A stretch of 64,000 nt of DNA, from NCBI RefSeq assembly GCF_029625435.1, contig NZ_CP121208.1, positions 434,001-498,000 of the forward strand, written 5' to 3'. The notes beneath the pieces are model-generated. The model saw only the letters and a program-made list of their open reading frames with translations, ran no database searches and was not told the DNA's origin. This DNA is from Arcanobacterium canis (GTDB lineage Bacteria > Actinomycetota > Actinomycetes > Actinomycetales > Actinomycetaceae). Below are positions 1 through 8,724 of the stretch, one piece after another. Numbering within the stretch: the stretch's first letter is position 1; every line of letters starts with the position of its first letter. Both the position numbers and the translations under genes were made by a program.

Positions 1-870
1 GACATCGGCCACCGGGTTGTGGGAGTGCTGGGCACTGACGTATGCGCGGATCGCATTGTCTAGCGCGACGACTGTGAGTGCGTCACCTGCTGTGGAGACA
101 AGGGCGCTCATCAGAAGAGCAGTGTCAATGGCCGCATCGAAACGCGGTGAATCGCCAGAGCGCAAGGAGAGTCCTCGTCCGGCGTCGAGAACAACCATGA
201 TCTTTCTGTCTCGCTCCGGCAGCCAGGTGCGCACAAGAGTGCGCCCGAGCCGAGCAGTGGAACGCCAGTCAATCGCGCGCACGTCGTCGCCGGCGACGTA
301 ATCGCGCAGAGAATCAAACTCAGTGCCTTCGCCGCGGTGGAGCAAAAGTGAGTGGCCGTCGAGCTGGCGCAGTTGCTCCAGGCTTGCGCCAAGAAGACGA
401 GCGGAAGTGAAGGCAGGTAACACGAGAATTGTCCATGCGGTTGGCCGTGTGGATTGTCTACCAGCGAGATGAAGTGGGCCACGGGTGCGTACCGTTATTG
501 CAGAAGACGACAGGGTTCCTCGGCGTGTCGGACACATCGTGGCCTGAGCTAGCGTTGAGGTGCGAGTATCGAAGGAGTGACGCGTGGGAGTAAGACCAGC
601 TGATGGCACCCATGCGTCGCGAAATTCCCCAACGATCCGTGTTCTTGAAGTCACGGTGTATGCCACCTGAGCACATTTCCCTCGCCGTACCGACGCCGGA
701 GCATGACGTTCGATATGTATCTGTGCCGGCGATGGAGCCAAGAGCGCATCCACGACGCATACCAGCGCAAGGAGCAGCAGATATGCCACCACCGCCATCC
801 AAGATGTGCTCATGACGGCCACGATAATACTTCCGCTGGCTGCGAGCACAGCAGGTAATCGCAGATACAT
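1..870 (-). CDS. DUF58 domain protein, partial (3' end beyond window)
   Basis: The open frame continues to the left edge, giving 290 residues starting MYLRLPAVLAASG. Two hydrophobic N-terminal segments (about residues 5-45) are followed by a soluble part carrying the DUF58 hallmark at about residues 190-220: the motif YVAGDDVRAIDWRSTARLG followed by a von Willebrand-A-like strand (IMVVLDAG). DUF58 proteins are typically encoded beside MoxR ATPases and are thought to act with them in envelope or complex-assembly functions; the exact role is unknown. The ATG overlaps the MoxR stop by one base (TGATG), indicating translational coupling. The C-terminus is missing only because the window ends. Confidence 0.9.
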   Translation of the reverse strand, partial: MYLRLPAVLAASGSIIVAVMSTSWMAVVAYLLLLALVCVVDALLAPSPAQIHIERHAPASVRRGKCAQVAYTVTSRTRIVGEFRDAWVPSAGLTPTRHSFDTRTSTLAQATMCPTRRGTLSSSAITVRTRGPLHLAGRQSTRPTAWTILVLPAFTSARLLGASLEQLRQLDGHSLLLHRGEGTEFDSLRDYVAGDDVRAIDWRSTARLGRTLVRTWLPERDRKIMVVLDAGRGLSLRSGDSPRFDAAIDTALLMSALVSTAGDALTVVALDNAIRAYVSAQHSHNPVADV

Positions 871-1814
871 CAGCGCGGTACCGCCACGGAAGCCGTGATC
901 TGTGAGATCACGTCGTGTGGGCGAACGCCGTCGAGTTCTGCCTCGGGGCGCAAGACTATTCGGTGGGCGAGGGTCGGGAGTGCAAATCCCTTGACATCGT
1001 CGGGCGTGACGTAAGTACGTCCCTGGAGCCACGCCCAACTGCGTGCAGCTGCGAGCAAGGACATTGATCCGCGAGGTGAAGCTCCTGCCATCACCGTCGG
1101 GAGAGATCGTGTGGTGTGAACGAGATCCACGATGTAGCCCAGGACTTGCTCGGAGACCTCGACCTGTGACACTTCATCGCGAGCCTGGCGAATATCATCA
1201 GCATTTGCCACGGCCGTGATTCCCGCACTGGACAGCTCTGTGGGATCGAAGCGGGCCGCATGACGTGCCAGAACTTCGAATTCGACGTCGCGCGAAGGTA
1301 GAGGGAGCTGAATCTTCATCATGAAGCGGTCGATCTGTGCCTCCGGGAGAGGATACGTTCCGGCATGTTCGATGGGGTTTTGAGTGGCAATGACGATGAA
1401 GGGATCGGGAAGAAGCTTGATGTGGCCATCCACACTGACGTGGCGTTCAGCCATCGCTTCGAGCAGAGCTGCTTGGGTTTTCGGTGGCGTTCGATTGATT
1501 TCGTCGGCGAGGAGGATCGAGGTGAAGACTGGCCCTGGGCGGAAGGTGAACTCGCCAGAGTGAAAGATGAGCGAGCCTGTTAAATCACCTGGCATGAGGT
1601 CTGGCGTGAACTGGACACGAGTATGGGGGAGAGCCGTCGCCATCGCGAGCGATCGTGCCAATAATGTTTTCGCAGTTCCCGGCACTCCTTCAAGCAGGAC
1701 ATGACCAGATCCGAGGAGTGCGACAAGTACACCTGTCACAGCATGGTCATTGCCCACCACTGCCTTGGAGATTTCATGGCGAATGGCCACAAATTTTTCG
1801 TGTGCTTGGCTCAT
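870..1814 (-). CDS. MoxR family AAA+ ATPase
   Basis: A 314-residue protein with Walker A GVPGTAKT (about residue 40), Walker B LLADEINRTPPK and a sensor region ATQNPIEHAGTYPLPEAQ, the standard MoxR signature, plus the C-terminal lid helices. MoxR ATPases are cytoplasmic chaperone-like motors that work with VWA or DUF58 partners, and the DUF58 gene lies directly downstream. Its start overlaps the stop of the DUF4350 gene by four bases (ATGA). The substrate cannot be told from sequence. Confidence 0.93.
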   Translation of the reverse strand: MSQAHEKFVAIRHEISKAVVGNDHAVTGVLVALLGSGHVLLEGVPGTAKTLLARSLAMATALPHTRVQFTPDLMPGDLTGSLIFHSGEFTFRPGPVFTSILLADEINRTPPKTQAALLEAMAERHVSVDGHIKLLPDPFIVIATQNPIEHAGTYPLPEAQIDRFMMKIQLPLPSRDVEFEVLARHAARFDPTELSSAGITAVANADDIRQARDEVSQVEVSEQVLGYIVDLVHTTRSLPTVMAGASPRGSMSLLAAARSWAWLQGRTYVTPDDVKGFALPTLAHRIVLRPEAELDGVRPHDVISQITASVAVPR

Positions 1815-2863
1815 AGCGCTCCTTCGAGTTCGCGTTGTAGTTCCACTAACTGGCTGTCGGTGGTGATCTGACGTGTGTAGAGAAGTTCGGTGAGTTGCTG
1901 AGGATCACGTGCGGTGTGATGCGCCAGCGTTGTGACCACCGTTTCTGGGGTGGCATGTCGGTTAAGCCCCACTGTTTTCGCGACACGTGCAATTGATGCT
2001 GCCCGGAGAATGGCTGCTGCATGGCCAGGGTCACGTGAGAGGGAATAGGCCAGTGCTAATCCACGGCGTGATTCACGCGCATCGACGATGGAGGGCAGAC
2101 GTTCAGGAACGAGGGGGCCAAAGCGCCGTCCGAGGACAACTGCGCCGAAGGCGGCGATTCCTCCAGCTCCAATTAGAGCAGGAATAAGCCACGGATAGGT
2201 CAGAGGTTGGTCAGCTTTCGGCGTGGGCGTGTGCCAGACACCTCGTACACTCACCCATATGATGTTGCGGTGAGAGCCAACAATATCCAGACCGAGCGCC
2301 GCATTGTGGTGGGTTGCCAGATGTGCATTTGTCAGTAGTGAGCCATCAGCAAGCAAAGTGACGTTGGAACGTTGAGAAATTGCCACGCCGCCGTCGGCAG
2401 CAAAAAATCCCGGGCCGGGGATGACTTGGCGAAGAGGGCCGATTGTGCGTGCAGCAAAGTGGGTGTCGGAAGAAGTCGCTGTTGTTGCGTCGATCCAATA
2501 TGGTGCGACGTCGTAGCCCCAGTTCTTTAAGGAGGCGGTGGTCTCGTCGGAGATAATGACGATATGTGCCTGCGTGTTTTTCACCTGTCTTGCTTGGGCG
2601 GGAGTCATCGCTGACGCGACGGACCAGGGGAGAACAAGAGTGGAATCGCGGGACAAGCGAGCCACCGCGTCGGAAATTGAGGTGGTGTAGGAAATTGATG
2701 CGCCGTTGTCCTCGAGCAAAGCGCCTAGCGCTCCCGCTCCTTGCGGGCGTACGGCGTCGGGTGCCAAAGCATCCTGATTGGCCGGCCTGGGTGAGAGAAG
2801 TAACGCCGCAGTGACGAGGATGAGGATTATCGCGGCAATGATCACGAAATGACGTTTCCTCAT
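1811..2863 (-). CDS. DUF4350 domain membrane protein
   Basis: A 350-residue protein beginning MRKRHFVIIAAIILIL. This start is chosen because its ATG overlaps the upstream DUF4129 stop (ATGA) and immediately precedes the N-terminal transmembrane helix. An extracytoplasmic domain of about 200 residues follows, then a second helix (YPWLIPALIGAGGIAAFGAV, about residue 225) and a cytoplasmic C-terminal region. This arrangement and its place between DUF4129 and moxR fit the DUF4350 family of actinobacterial MoxR/DUF58 clusters. The molecular function is unknown. Confidence 0.8.
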   Translation of the reverse strand: MRKRHFVIIAAIILILVTAALLLSPRPANQDALAPDAVRPQGAGALGALLEDNGASISYTTSISDAVARLSRDSTLVLPWSVASAMTPAQARQVKNTQAHIVIISDETTASLKNWGYDVAPYWIDATTATSSDTHFAARTIGPLRQVIPGPGFFAADGGVAISQRSNVTLLADGSLLTNAHLATHHNAALGLDIVGSHRNIIWVSVRGVWHTPTPKADQPLTYPWLIPALIGAGGIAAFGAVVLGRRFGPLVPERLPSIVDARESRRGLALAYSLSRDPGHAAAILRAASIARVAKTVGLNRHATPETVVTTLAHHTARDPQQLTELLYTRQITTDSQLVELQRELEGAL

Positions 2864-3432
2864 GGATGCACCGCCCAAGCAGCACGTGCGAGGTGACGAG
2901 CAGCGGCGACGTCCTCATCATGTGCGTGTGCATGTCCATAGGCGATGGCGTTAAAAGTGTTGGCCACTGCGCTGGCGTCAATGGAAGTGGCGCTGGCTGC
3001 TGTTGCTACTTCAGTAGCTGTCATGGCTGATGACAGGCGAATGACACCGATTTCATCGAGTCGCGTCATTGCGGCGCGGAAGTAAGTCAATACCTGCAGG
3101 TCAGGATCGTTATGTGAATCAGCGGCTTGCAACAGAAGAGCAGCCGTGTCGGCAGGAGGTGACTCAGATGTCAGCAATGCATGTGGGTGCGGTGTCCGGC
3201 GCAATGATCGAGCAATGAGAGCGATCACTAACACAGCGACAACAATGGCAACCACAATCCATAGCGGTGACAGCCACGAACCTGTGCCATCGCCGTCGCC
3301 AGAAGAAAATTGTTCAAGTAACCAACGCCACCCGCGCGAGAGCCAGCTCTCGCGCGGGTGGTATTTCGATTTGGCGAGCTCCGCCTCCGCGGCGCGCTGC
3401 GCGTCGGAAGGATTAATGCTCAGCCGCAACAT
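2860..3432 (-). CDS. DUF4129 domain protein
   Basis: A 190-residue protein. The N-terminus has a short amphipathic stretch (SINPSDAQRAAEAELAKSKY) with a Trp-rich segment, one transmembrane helix (LWIVVAIVVAVLVIALIA, about residues 57-74), then a cytoplasmic helical domain typical of DUF4129. It is the second gene of the cassette and overlaps the preceding gene by one base. A 34-nt perfect inverted repeat at 3328-3361 lies within the codons for HPRESWLSRGW. Function unknown; DUF4129 genes usually travel with moxR and DUF58. Confidence 0.8.
   Translation of the reverse strand: MLRLSINPSDAQRAAEAELAKSKYHPRESWLSRGWRWLLEQFSSGDGDGTGSWLSPLWIVVAIVVAVLVIALIARSLRRTPHPHALLTSESPPADTAALLLQAADSHNDPDLQVLTYFRAAMTRLDEIGVIRLSSAMTATEVATAASATSIDASAVANTFNAIAYGHAHAHDEDVAAARHLARAAWAVHP
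3328..3361. repeat. Perfect 16-bp inverted repeat inside the DUF4129 gene
   Basis: Two 16-base arms (3328-3343 and 3346-3361, CCACCCGCGCGAGAGC and its exact complement) are separated by two bases. The element is GC-rich and lies fully inside coding sequence, so it would form a very stable hairpin in the cassette mRNA or a cruciform. There is no T-tract after it on either strand, so it does not look like an ordinary intrinsic terminator. Confidence 0.85.
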
Positions 3433-4550
3433 CAGTTCTCCACGTAAGCAGCCGGAGTAACTGCCTCACGGATGATGCGCATGTTGATGTACAACACCGC
3501 CTGAATCGATAGGAAGAAAGGAACGAAGAATGCTGAGAGAATCGCTGAGGAAATGAAACCAACGATCGCGCCAGTCAGCGGCGATGCGCTGTCTGGCGCG
3601 AAGGCAGCGGTCAAAATCACGGAGATCAGACCGAACACCACAGCAACCGCGATCACGATGCCAATGATTCCCAGCCCCAAGAGGCACAAGTACCCGGTTG
3701 AGCCGCGGGTGAGCTTCCACGAGCGTGCCATAGCGGCGAACACACCCTTGCGCTCGACAACCATGACGGGATAAATCACAAACAGTCGCGCGTAAAGCGG
3801 GTAGAGAGCAATGAAAAGGAGCAAAACGAGAGCAAAGACACCCAAGATTGCGCCGATAGCGGTAGCGACCTCATTCGGGTTGGACGAATTGACGCGTGAC
3901 AGTGCGTTGATCACCGTAGCGAAGAGCAAAAGTCCAACCACGGTGGTCACAACGACTGTGGCGAGAACCTGGAAAATCAAAGCATGGAGCACCGTTTTCC
4001 CGGCCCCACGCCCGGCGTCAGCTGCAGCTTCAGAGAAGGAAACTTTGCGTCCGAGAGCGCCTTTGATAGTGGCACGCGTTGATGCACCGGTCATCAGAGC
4101 AACCAACGCTGCTCCGATGAAGAGCCCGATGAGGATTGACCACATGCTTGTTCCATCCAATACCTGCGCCATTTCAGGCGTTGTGGTGGCGGCAGGTGAT
4201 TCATTAAGAAGATAGGAAGCTGCAGAATCAACGACGAGGCCCACAAGCCAAATCAACATGGGTACGCCGATAAGTGCTGCCGGATTAAAACGGATCGTGC
4301 GCATCGCGGCGTCGAATGTTTCGCCTACTCCGAGGGGGCGTAGCGGAAAGAGTGACGTCGGAGCGCCCAGAGATTGTGCCGGTTGTTGGCTGTACTGCGG
4401 ATAGGACTGGCCCATACCTGCGTTTTCCTGCGGTTGGCTGTAGGAACCAAAGGGCGCAGATGGGGTAGGGCCATCTGACTGATACGGATTTTGATCCCAG
4501 TGCGGGGTTGAATCTGATTCAAAAGGGTTATTGGATGGGGGCGTTGTCAT
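3432..4550 (-). CDS. Multi-pass membrane protein (GDPD membrane-domain-like)
   Basis: A 372-residue protein starting MTTPPSNNPFESDS. This ATG follows an AAAGGAACC ribosome-binding site; an upstream in-frame ATG at 4631 lacks one. The first 65 or so residues are Pro/Gln/Ser-rich and disordered. After the motif LRPLGVGETFDAAM come about six hydrophobic segments with the pattern seen in the membrane domain of glycerophosphoryl diester phosphodiesterase-like proteins; no catalytic GDPD domain is present. It is the first gene of the minus-strand cassette, divergent from mtrA. Biochemical role unknown. Confidence 0.75.
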   Translation of the reverse strand: MTTPPSNNPFESDSTPHWDQNPYQSDGPTPSAPFGSYSQPQENAGMGQSYPQYSQQPAQSLGAPTSLFPLRPLGVGETFDAAMRTIRFNPAALIGVPMLIWLVGLVVDSAASYLLNESPAATTTPEMAQVLDGTSMWSILIGLFIGAALVALMTGASTRATIKGALGRKVSFSEAAADAGRGAGKTVLHALIFQVLATVVVTTVVGLLLFATVINALSRVNSSNPNEVATAIGAILGVFALVLLLFIALYPLYARLFVIYPVMVVERKGVFAAMARSWKLTRGSTGYLCLLGLGIIGIVIAVAVVFGLISVILTAAFAPDSASPLTGAIVGFISSAILSAFFVPFFLSIQAVLYINMRIIREAVTPAAYVEN

Positions 4551-4643
4551 GGTGGTTCCTTTTATGTCTGGGTGACACATTTTTGACACTATCTGCCACC
4601 ATCGTAGCGTAGGTACACATATGCATCGCATGTGATCGACGTA

Positions 4644-4674
4644 TTGAGAAACCTCCTGGTGCGGGCTCTATCGT
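4644..4674 (+). promoter_or_regulatory. Candidate mtrA promoter
   Basis: TTGAGA (4644-4649) and TATCGT (4669-4674) are 19 bp apart in the 189-bp divergent spacer before mtrA. The -10 fits the actinobacterial TAnnnT pattern; the spacing is slightly long. Another -10-like GATAAT lies at 4708-4713. Confidence 0.35.
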
Positions 4675-4739
4675 ACGTTTGCCCTAGTCGAAGTTCGCGC
4701 AAACGTGGATAATGGAAACAGTGATCGAAAGGAGAAGGA

Positions 4740-5420
4740 ATGAGCTTGCGCATCCTCGTCGTTGACGACGATCCGGGTATTTCGGAGATGGTGGCAATTT
4801 TGCTGGAGTCTGAGGGATACCAAGCCACGGTGTGTGCAAACGGTGCCCATGTGTTGCCACTTTTCCGGGCAGAGCACCCCGATCTCGTCCTTCTCGATGT
4901 GATGTTGCCTGGGCTCGATGGCGTCTCGGTTTGCCGTCAGCTGCGCGAAGAATCTGATGTTCCCATCATCATGATGAGTGCAAAAACCGATTCAGTGGAT
5001 GTTATCGCTGGTCTCGAAGCAGGAGCTGACGACTACGTCACTAAGCCATTCGAAAACTCTGTTCTTCTTGCACGTGTCAAAGCGCGCCTGCGTCGGCAAG
5101 AACCGGAAGCGGATGTTCTCAAAGTTGCCGATCTCACTATTGATCTCAAAGGCCACGAAGTACGGCGGGGAACAGAAGTATTGCATCTGACTCCGCTTGA
5201 GTTCGATCTTCTCGCCGTCCTCGCGCGTAAGCCCTTCCAGGTCTTCTCCCGTGAAGAGCTTCTTGAGCAGGTGTGGGGTTATCGCCATAGCGCGGATACG
5301 CGACTCGTGAATGTCCATATTCAGCGTCTGCGTGCAAAGGTTGAGAATGATCCTGACGATCCTCAGGTTGTGCTGACAGTCCGTGGCGTTGGGTACCGTG
5401 CGGGGGCTGCGGCTCAGTGA
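4740..5420 (+). CDS. mtrA: Two-component response regulator MtrA
   Basis: A 226-residue OmpR/PhoB-type regulator. The receiver domain has the acidic pocket DDD at residues 9-11, phosphoacceptor D53 in LLDVMLPGLDG and a conserved KPF lysine. The C-terminal winged helix carries HLTPLEFDLL and VNVHIQRLRAKVE. An AAAGGAGAAGGA ribosome-binding site precedes the ATG. It heads mtrA-mtrB-lpqB, the conserved actinobacterial operon controlling cell-wall metabolism and division, and its stop overlaps the mtrB GTG start. In characterised relatives MtrA binds DNA after phosphorylation by MtrB. Confidence 0.95.
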   Translation: MSLRILVVDDDPGISEMVAILLESEGYQATVCANGAHVLPLFRAEHPDLVLLDVMLPGLDGVSVCRQLREESDVPIIMMSAKTDSVDVIAGLEAGADDYVTKPFENSVLLARVKARLRRQEPEADVLKVADLTIDLKGHEVRRGTEVLHLTPLEFDLLAVLARKPFQVFSREELLEQVWGYRHSADTRLVNVHIQRLRAKVENDPDDPQVVLTVRGVGYRAGAAAQ

Positions 5421-7051
5421 GCCCACAATCGTCGAACGCATTCTTCGGCCGCCTCTCGCACCGAATTGCGTCGTTGCGTGAACGCTGGCAATCATCGCTC
5501 TCCACTCGAACGATGGTCATCATTGTGGTCGGCGGTATCCTCGGGTTTTTTATTGCTGGTGCAATTGTCGTGAGTCAGATTCGCGGAGCGGTTTTCAATG
5601 CTGCTCTGCAGACGAATATTGAGCAATTCTCTGCCGATGCGACGATCGCTCAAGATCGCTTCACGCAAACATCGTCGCCGACGTCGGGGCAGCTCCAGCA
5701 GGTGGCAAACAGTGTCGTGTCCTCAATGTACGATCCCACCCGCGGATTGATCGGCTCAGTGCTAGTGCGCTCAAATGGACAAGGTGCTCCATCGGTCCAG
5801 ATTCTTGAGCCGCAGGTCGCGACCTCAACCCAAATACGGTCGTTGCTTACCTCCGAGCTGCGCTCAAAGACGACGGCCGGGCAGGTGAGCTACATGTCTG
5901 TGGCAGTTCCTGGCCAAGAGAGCGAGTCTCCCGGTCTGATTTTGGGCACAGCGCTCAATATTCCGTCTGCCGGCCAGTATGAGCTTTACGCTGCGTATTC
6001 ATTGTCCTCTCAAGAATCGCTGATCCGTTCAACATTTCGTGTCCTGACCTTCTCTGTCGTGGCATTAATCGTGCTTCTCGCATTTGTGTCGTGGCTGATC
6101 ATGCGTCTAGTCCTCAGACCTGTCCAAGAAGCATCCGCAAGTGCGCATCAGCTCGCCGAAGGTGAATTTGAAGCGCGGATGGAAGTGCGGGGAACGGATG
6201 AACTTGCCCAGTTGGCACGATCGTTCAATCAGATGGCTTCCTCGCTTGAGGATCAGTTCACAAAGATGGAGCGAATGTCGAAAGTCCAGACGGACTTTGT
6301 TTCAGCAGTGTCGCACGAGCTACGCTCTCCGGTGACGACGATCCGCATGGCCGGCCAACTGATCTTCGATAAACGAGAAGAACTGTCGCCGGCGTTGCGA
6401 CGAAGCGCTGAGCTTCAGCACGATCAATTGAAGAATCTGGACATGATGCTGTCCGATTTGTTGGAGATTTCCCGTTACGACGCCGGTGGCACCTCACTTG
6501 CCACAAAGCCGACCGACGTCGGCGAACTCGCTCGAACCGTGATCGAACTGGCCGATCCGCTCGCTCAAGATAATGGAGTGGCGGTATCGATCAGCGTGGA
6601 GGGAAATCCAGAAGCGGAAATCGAGCCTCGTCGAATCGAACGAATTCTTCGTAACCTTGTTGTCAATGCGCTCGAACATGCTGAAGGAAACCCTGTATCA
6701 GTACGGATCGTTGGCAACGATACGGCTGTGGCCGCCGAAGTGATGGACTGGGGAATTGGGCTGGACGAAGAACAAGCAGCGCATGTCTTCGATCGTTTCT
6801 GGCGTGCAGATTCCTCGCGTGTGCGCAAAACCGGTGGGACCGGACTCGGCCTGACAATTGCGAAAGAGGACGCCCTGATTCACGGAGGCACGCTTGAAGC
6901 AACAGGTGTGATGGGAGTTGGATCGACCTTCCTCCTGACGATCCCTAAGACTCCTCATGCGCCCTTTGTGGCGCCAATTGAGCTGGTAGCGCCGGAACCC
7001 CGAACAGCTGACCTCACTGCACTGACGATGCACGATGAGGAGGAACAATGA
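5417..7051 (+). CDS. mtrB: Sensor histidine kinase MtrB
   Basis: A 544-residue membrane kinase starting at a GTG that overlaps the mtrA stop (GTGA). It has a first transmembrane helix (TMVIIVVGGILGFFIAGAIV), an extracytoplasmic sensor region of about 140 residues, a second helix near residues 210-230, then HAMP, HisKA (VSHELRSP, phosphoacceptor about H300) and HATPase (N-box LVVNALEHAEG, G-boxes GIGLDEE and TGLGLTI). Architecture and position match MtrB, the kinase partner of MtrA. LpqB, encoded next, is its lipoprotein modulator in studied species. Confidence 0.95.
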   Translation: MSPQSSNAFFGRLSHRIASLRERWQSSLSTRTMVIIVVGGILGFFIAGAIVVSQIRGAVFNAALQTNIEQFSADATIAQDRFTQTSSPTSGQLQQVANSVVSSMYDPTRGLIGSVLVRSNGQGAPSVQILEPQVATSTQIRSLLTSELRSKTTAGQVSYMSVAVPGQESESPGLILGTALNIPSAGQYELYAAYSLSSQESLIRSTFRVLTFSVVALIVLLAFVSWLIMRLVLRPVQEASASAHQLAEGEFEARMEVRGTDELAQLARSFNQMASSLEDQFTKMERMSKVQTDFVSAVSHELRSPVTTIRMAGQLIFDKREELSPALRRSAELQHDQLKNLDMMLSDLLEISRYDAGGTSLATKPTDVGELARTVIELADPLAQDNGVAVSISVEGNPEAEIEPRRIERILRNLVVNALEHAEGNPVSVRIVGNDTAVAAEVMDWGIGLDEEQAAHVFDRFWRADSSRVRKTGGTGLGLTIAKEDALIHGGTLEATGVMGVGSTFLLTIPKTPHAPFVAPIELVAPEPRTADLTALTMHDEEEQ

Positions 7052-8721
7052 AAAAGCTCTGTGTGCTCTTGGCCGTTTTTAGCCTAGTTCTCGCTGGGTG
7101 TGCAGCATTGCCGACGTCGGGGCCGGTGTACGTGACAGCGAAACCGTCGGCGTCGAACGGCAAGGTGGGCTTTAAGGCACAATCTCCATCCGAAAATGCC
7201 ACTCCTGAAGAGATCGTTCAAGGGTTTTTAGCTGCCTCTGCCGTGGGATTTTCTAATGACTTTTCGGTTGCGCGTGAGTTCCTGACCCAATCTGTTGCGT
7301 CCAAGTGGAATCCGCGCGTCCAAGTACGTATTTACCCCGACGTCGATAATCAATCGTTTTCGCGTGCGAAATCGGGTGCTGTTCGTTTTACTGCGTCGGC
7401 TTCTGCCACCTTGGATACCGACGGCGAGTATCAATCTTCCGCTCCCGATTCGACAATCGTCTCCGAATTCTCACTCGTCAAGAATGCGCAGAATCAGTGG
7501 CGAATCGCGGCTCTCGATGACGGTGTGATGATGCCCGAATCGCTTTTTTCCTCGATCTTCCGCTCCGTGTCGGTCTACTTCCTGTCCCTGAATTCGGACG
7601 CTCTTGTGCCCGTGGTGTACTACTTCCCAGAAGACCGCGCTGCGACCTCGGCTTTATCGGCGCTTCTGTCTGGCCCGCCGTCGTGGTTAGCAGGCGCCGT
7701 CAAAAGCGCGCTGCCCAAGGGAACCGCCCTCGCTACTCCGCAAGTCGATGTTGTCGATCAAGTGGCCAGAGTGAGCCTGACAGCCGAGGCTGCGGGCTTG
7801 CATGATGCAGAGTTGGGTCTGATGGCGGCGCAGGTCAATGCAACGTTGAAAGGCCTAGGAGGTATTTCTGAGGTTCAGGTGTCCTCCGGTGGTGCTGAGC
7901 TCGATATGTCAGCGAGTGCAGATGTACCGGTTTACCCCTATGGTCAATACCCGCTTCTTGGAATGGCAAACAATGAGATCCACGAACGCGGTGTGCGTGA
8001 TTCAGGCAGTATCGCTTTTGCAGTGGATCCGGCCTTGAAACTGACCCACCTGGCGCAAACCTACGATCCGCATGGGCCAGTGATTGCGCTCGGCAATGGC
8101 TCTCACTCCGTCTATTCCATTTCCCAATCGGGAGCAGCTCATTTGCTGATGAACTCACGTTCTTCGCTTGTGGCGCCATCCACAGACCGACGCGGGTACG
8201 TATGGAGCGGGGCAATCAAATCTGACGGAAAGATTTTAGCGACTCCTGTGCGGGGAGGCCCGGTGATGTCCTTCGCTGTTTCCGCGCTCGCGGGTACGGA
8301 GGTTATCGGTGTGAGAGTGTCGCGTGACGGCACACGCATGATCATTGTGGCGAATGCTTCTGGGACACCGAGTGTTTTTGTGGTGGGAATCTTGCGCGAT
8401 GCGAACGGCGTACCGCTAGGGTTCGCAGATGCAGCGCAAATGGGCGTGCGTCTGAAGGCAATTTCTGATGTCGCATGGGTTGACGCCTCCACGCTTGTCA
8501 TGATTGGACTTGAGGCTGGAGCGAATGATCCGGCTCTGTACAGCGTGCCAATCTTTGGGCCAATTCGACGCCTACCGGGCACCTTTATCCCGAAGTCAGT
8601 TACTGCTGGTCGCGGACTTGACTCGGTGGTGGTCGAAACTCCCGACGCCTTGCTTGAGTTTGATTCGGGTGCATGGCGCAAAATCACGCCGGTTCTGACG
8701 CAACCCGCCTTTCCTGGCTAA
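7048..8721 (+). CDS. lpqB: Lipoprotein LpqB
   Basis: A 557-residue protein with a lipoprotein signal peptide and lipobox LAGC (lipidated Cys18). A GerMN-like domain lies in the N-terminal half and a beta-propeller-like LpqB C-terminal region follows. The ATG overlaps the mtrB stop by four bases and is preceded by GAGGAGGAAC. LpqB is known to interact with MtrB and tune MtrAB signalling. Operon position, length and lipobox make the assignment secure. Confidence 0.93.
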   Translation: MKKLCVLLAVFSLVLAGCAALPTSGPVYVTAKPSASNGKVGFKAQSPSENATPEEIVQGFLAASAVGFSNDFSVAREFLTQSVASKWNPRVQVRIYPDVDNQSFSRAKSGAVRFTASASATLDTDGEYQSSAPDSTIVSEFSLVKNAQNQWRIAALDDGVMMPESLFSSIFRSVSVYFLSLNSDALVPVVYYFPEDRAATSALSALLSGPPSWLAGAVKSALPKGTALATPQVDVVDQVARVSLTAEAAGLHDAELGLMAAQVNATLKGLGGISEVQVSSGGAELDMSASADVPVYPYGQYPLLGMANNEIHERGVRDSGSIAFAVDPALKLTHLAQTYDPHGPVIALGNGSHSVYSISQSGAAHLLMNSRSSLVAPSTDRRGYVWSGAIKSDGKILATPVRGGPVMSFAVSALAGTEVIGVRVSRDGTRMIIVANASGTPSVFVVGILRDANGVPLGFADAAQMGVRLKAISDVAWVDASTLVMIGLEAGANDPALYSVPIFGPIRRLPGTFIPKSVTAGRGLDSVVVETPDALLEFDSGAWRKITPVLTQPAFPG

Positions 8722-8724
8722 GGT

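Noticed and set aside
111-802. Two short minus-strand frames (111-482 and 458-802) that might suggest a broken gene
   Set aside because: They are out-of-frame shadows. The true frame from ATG 870 is open to the window edge and encodes an intact DUF58 region.
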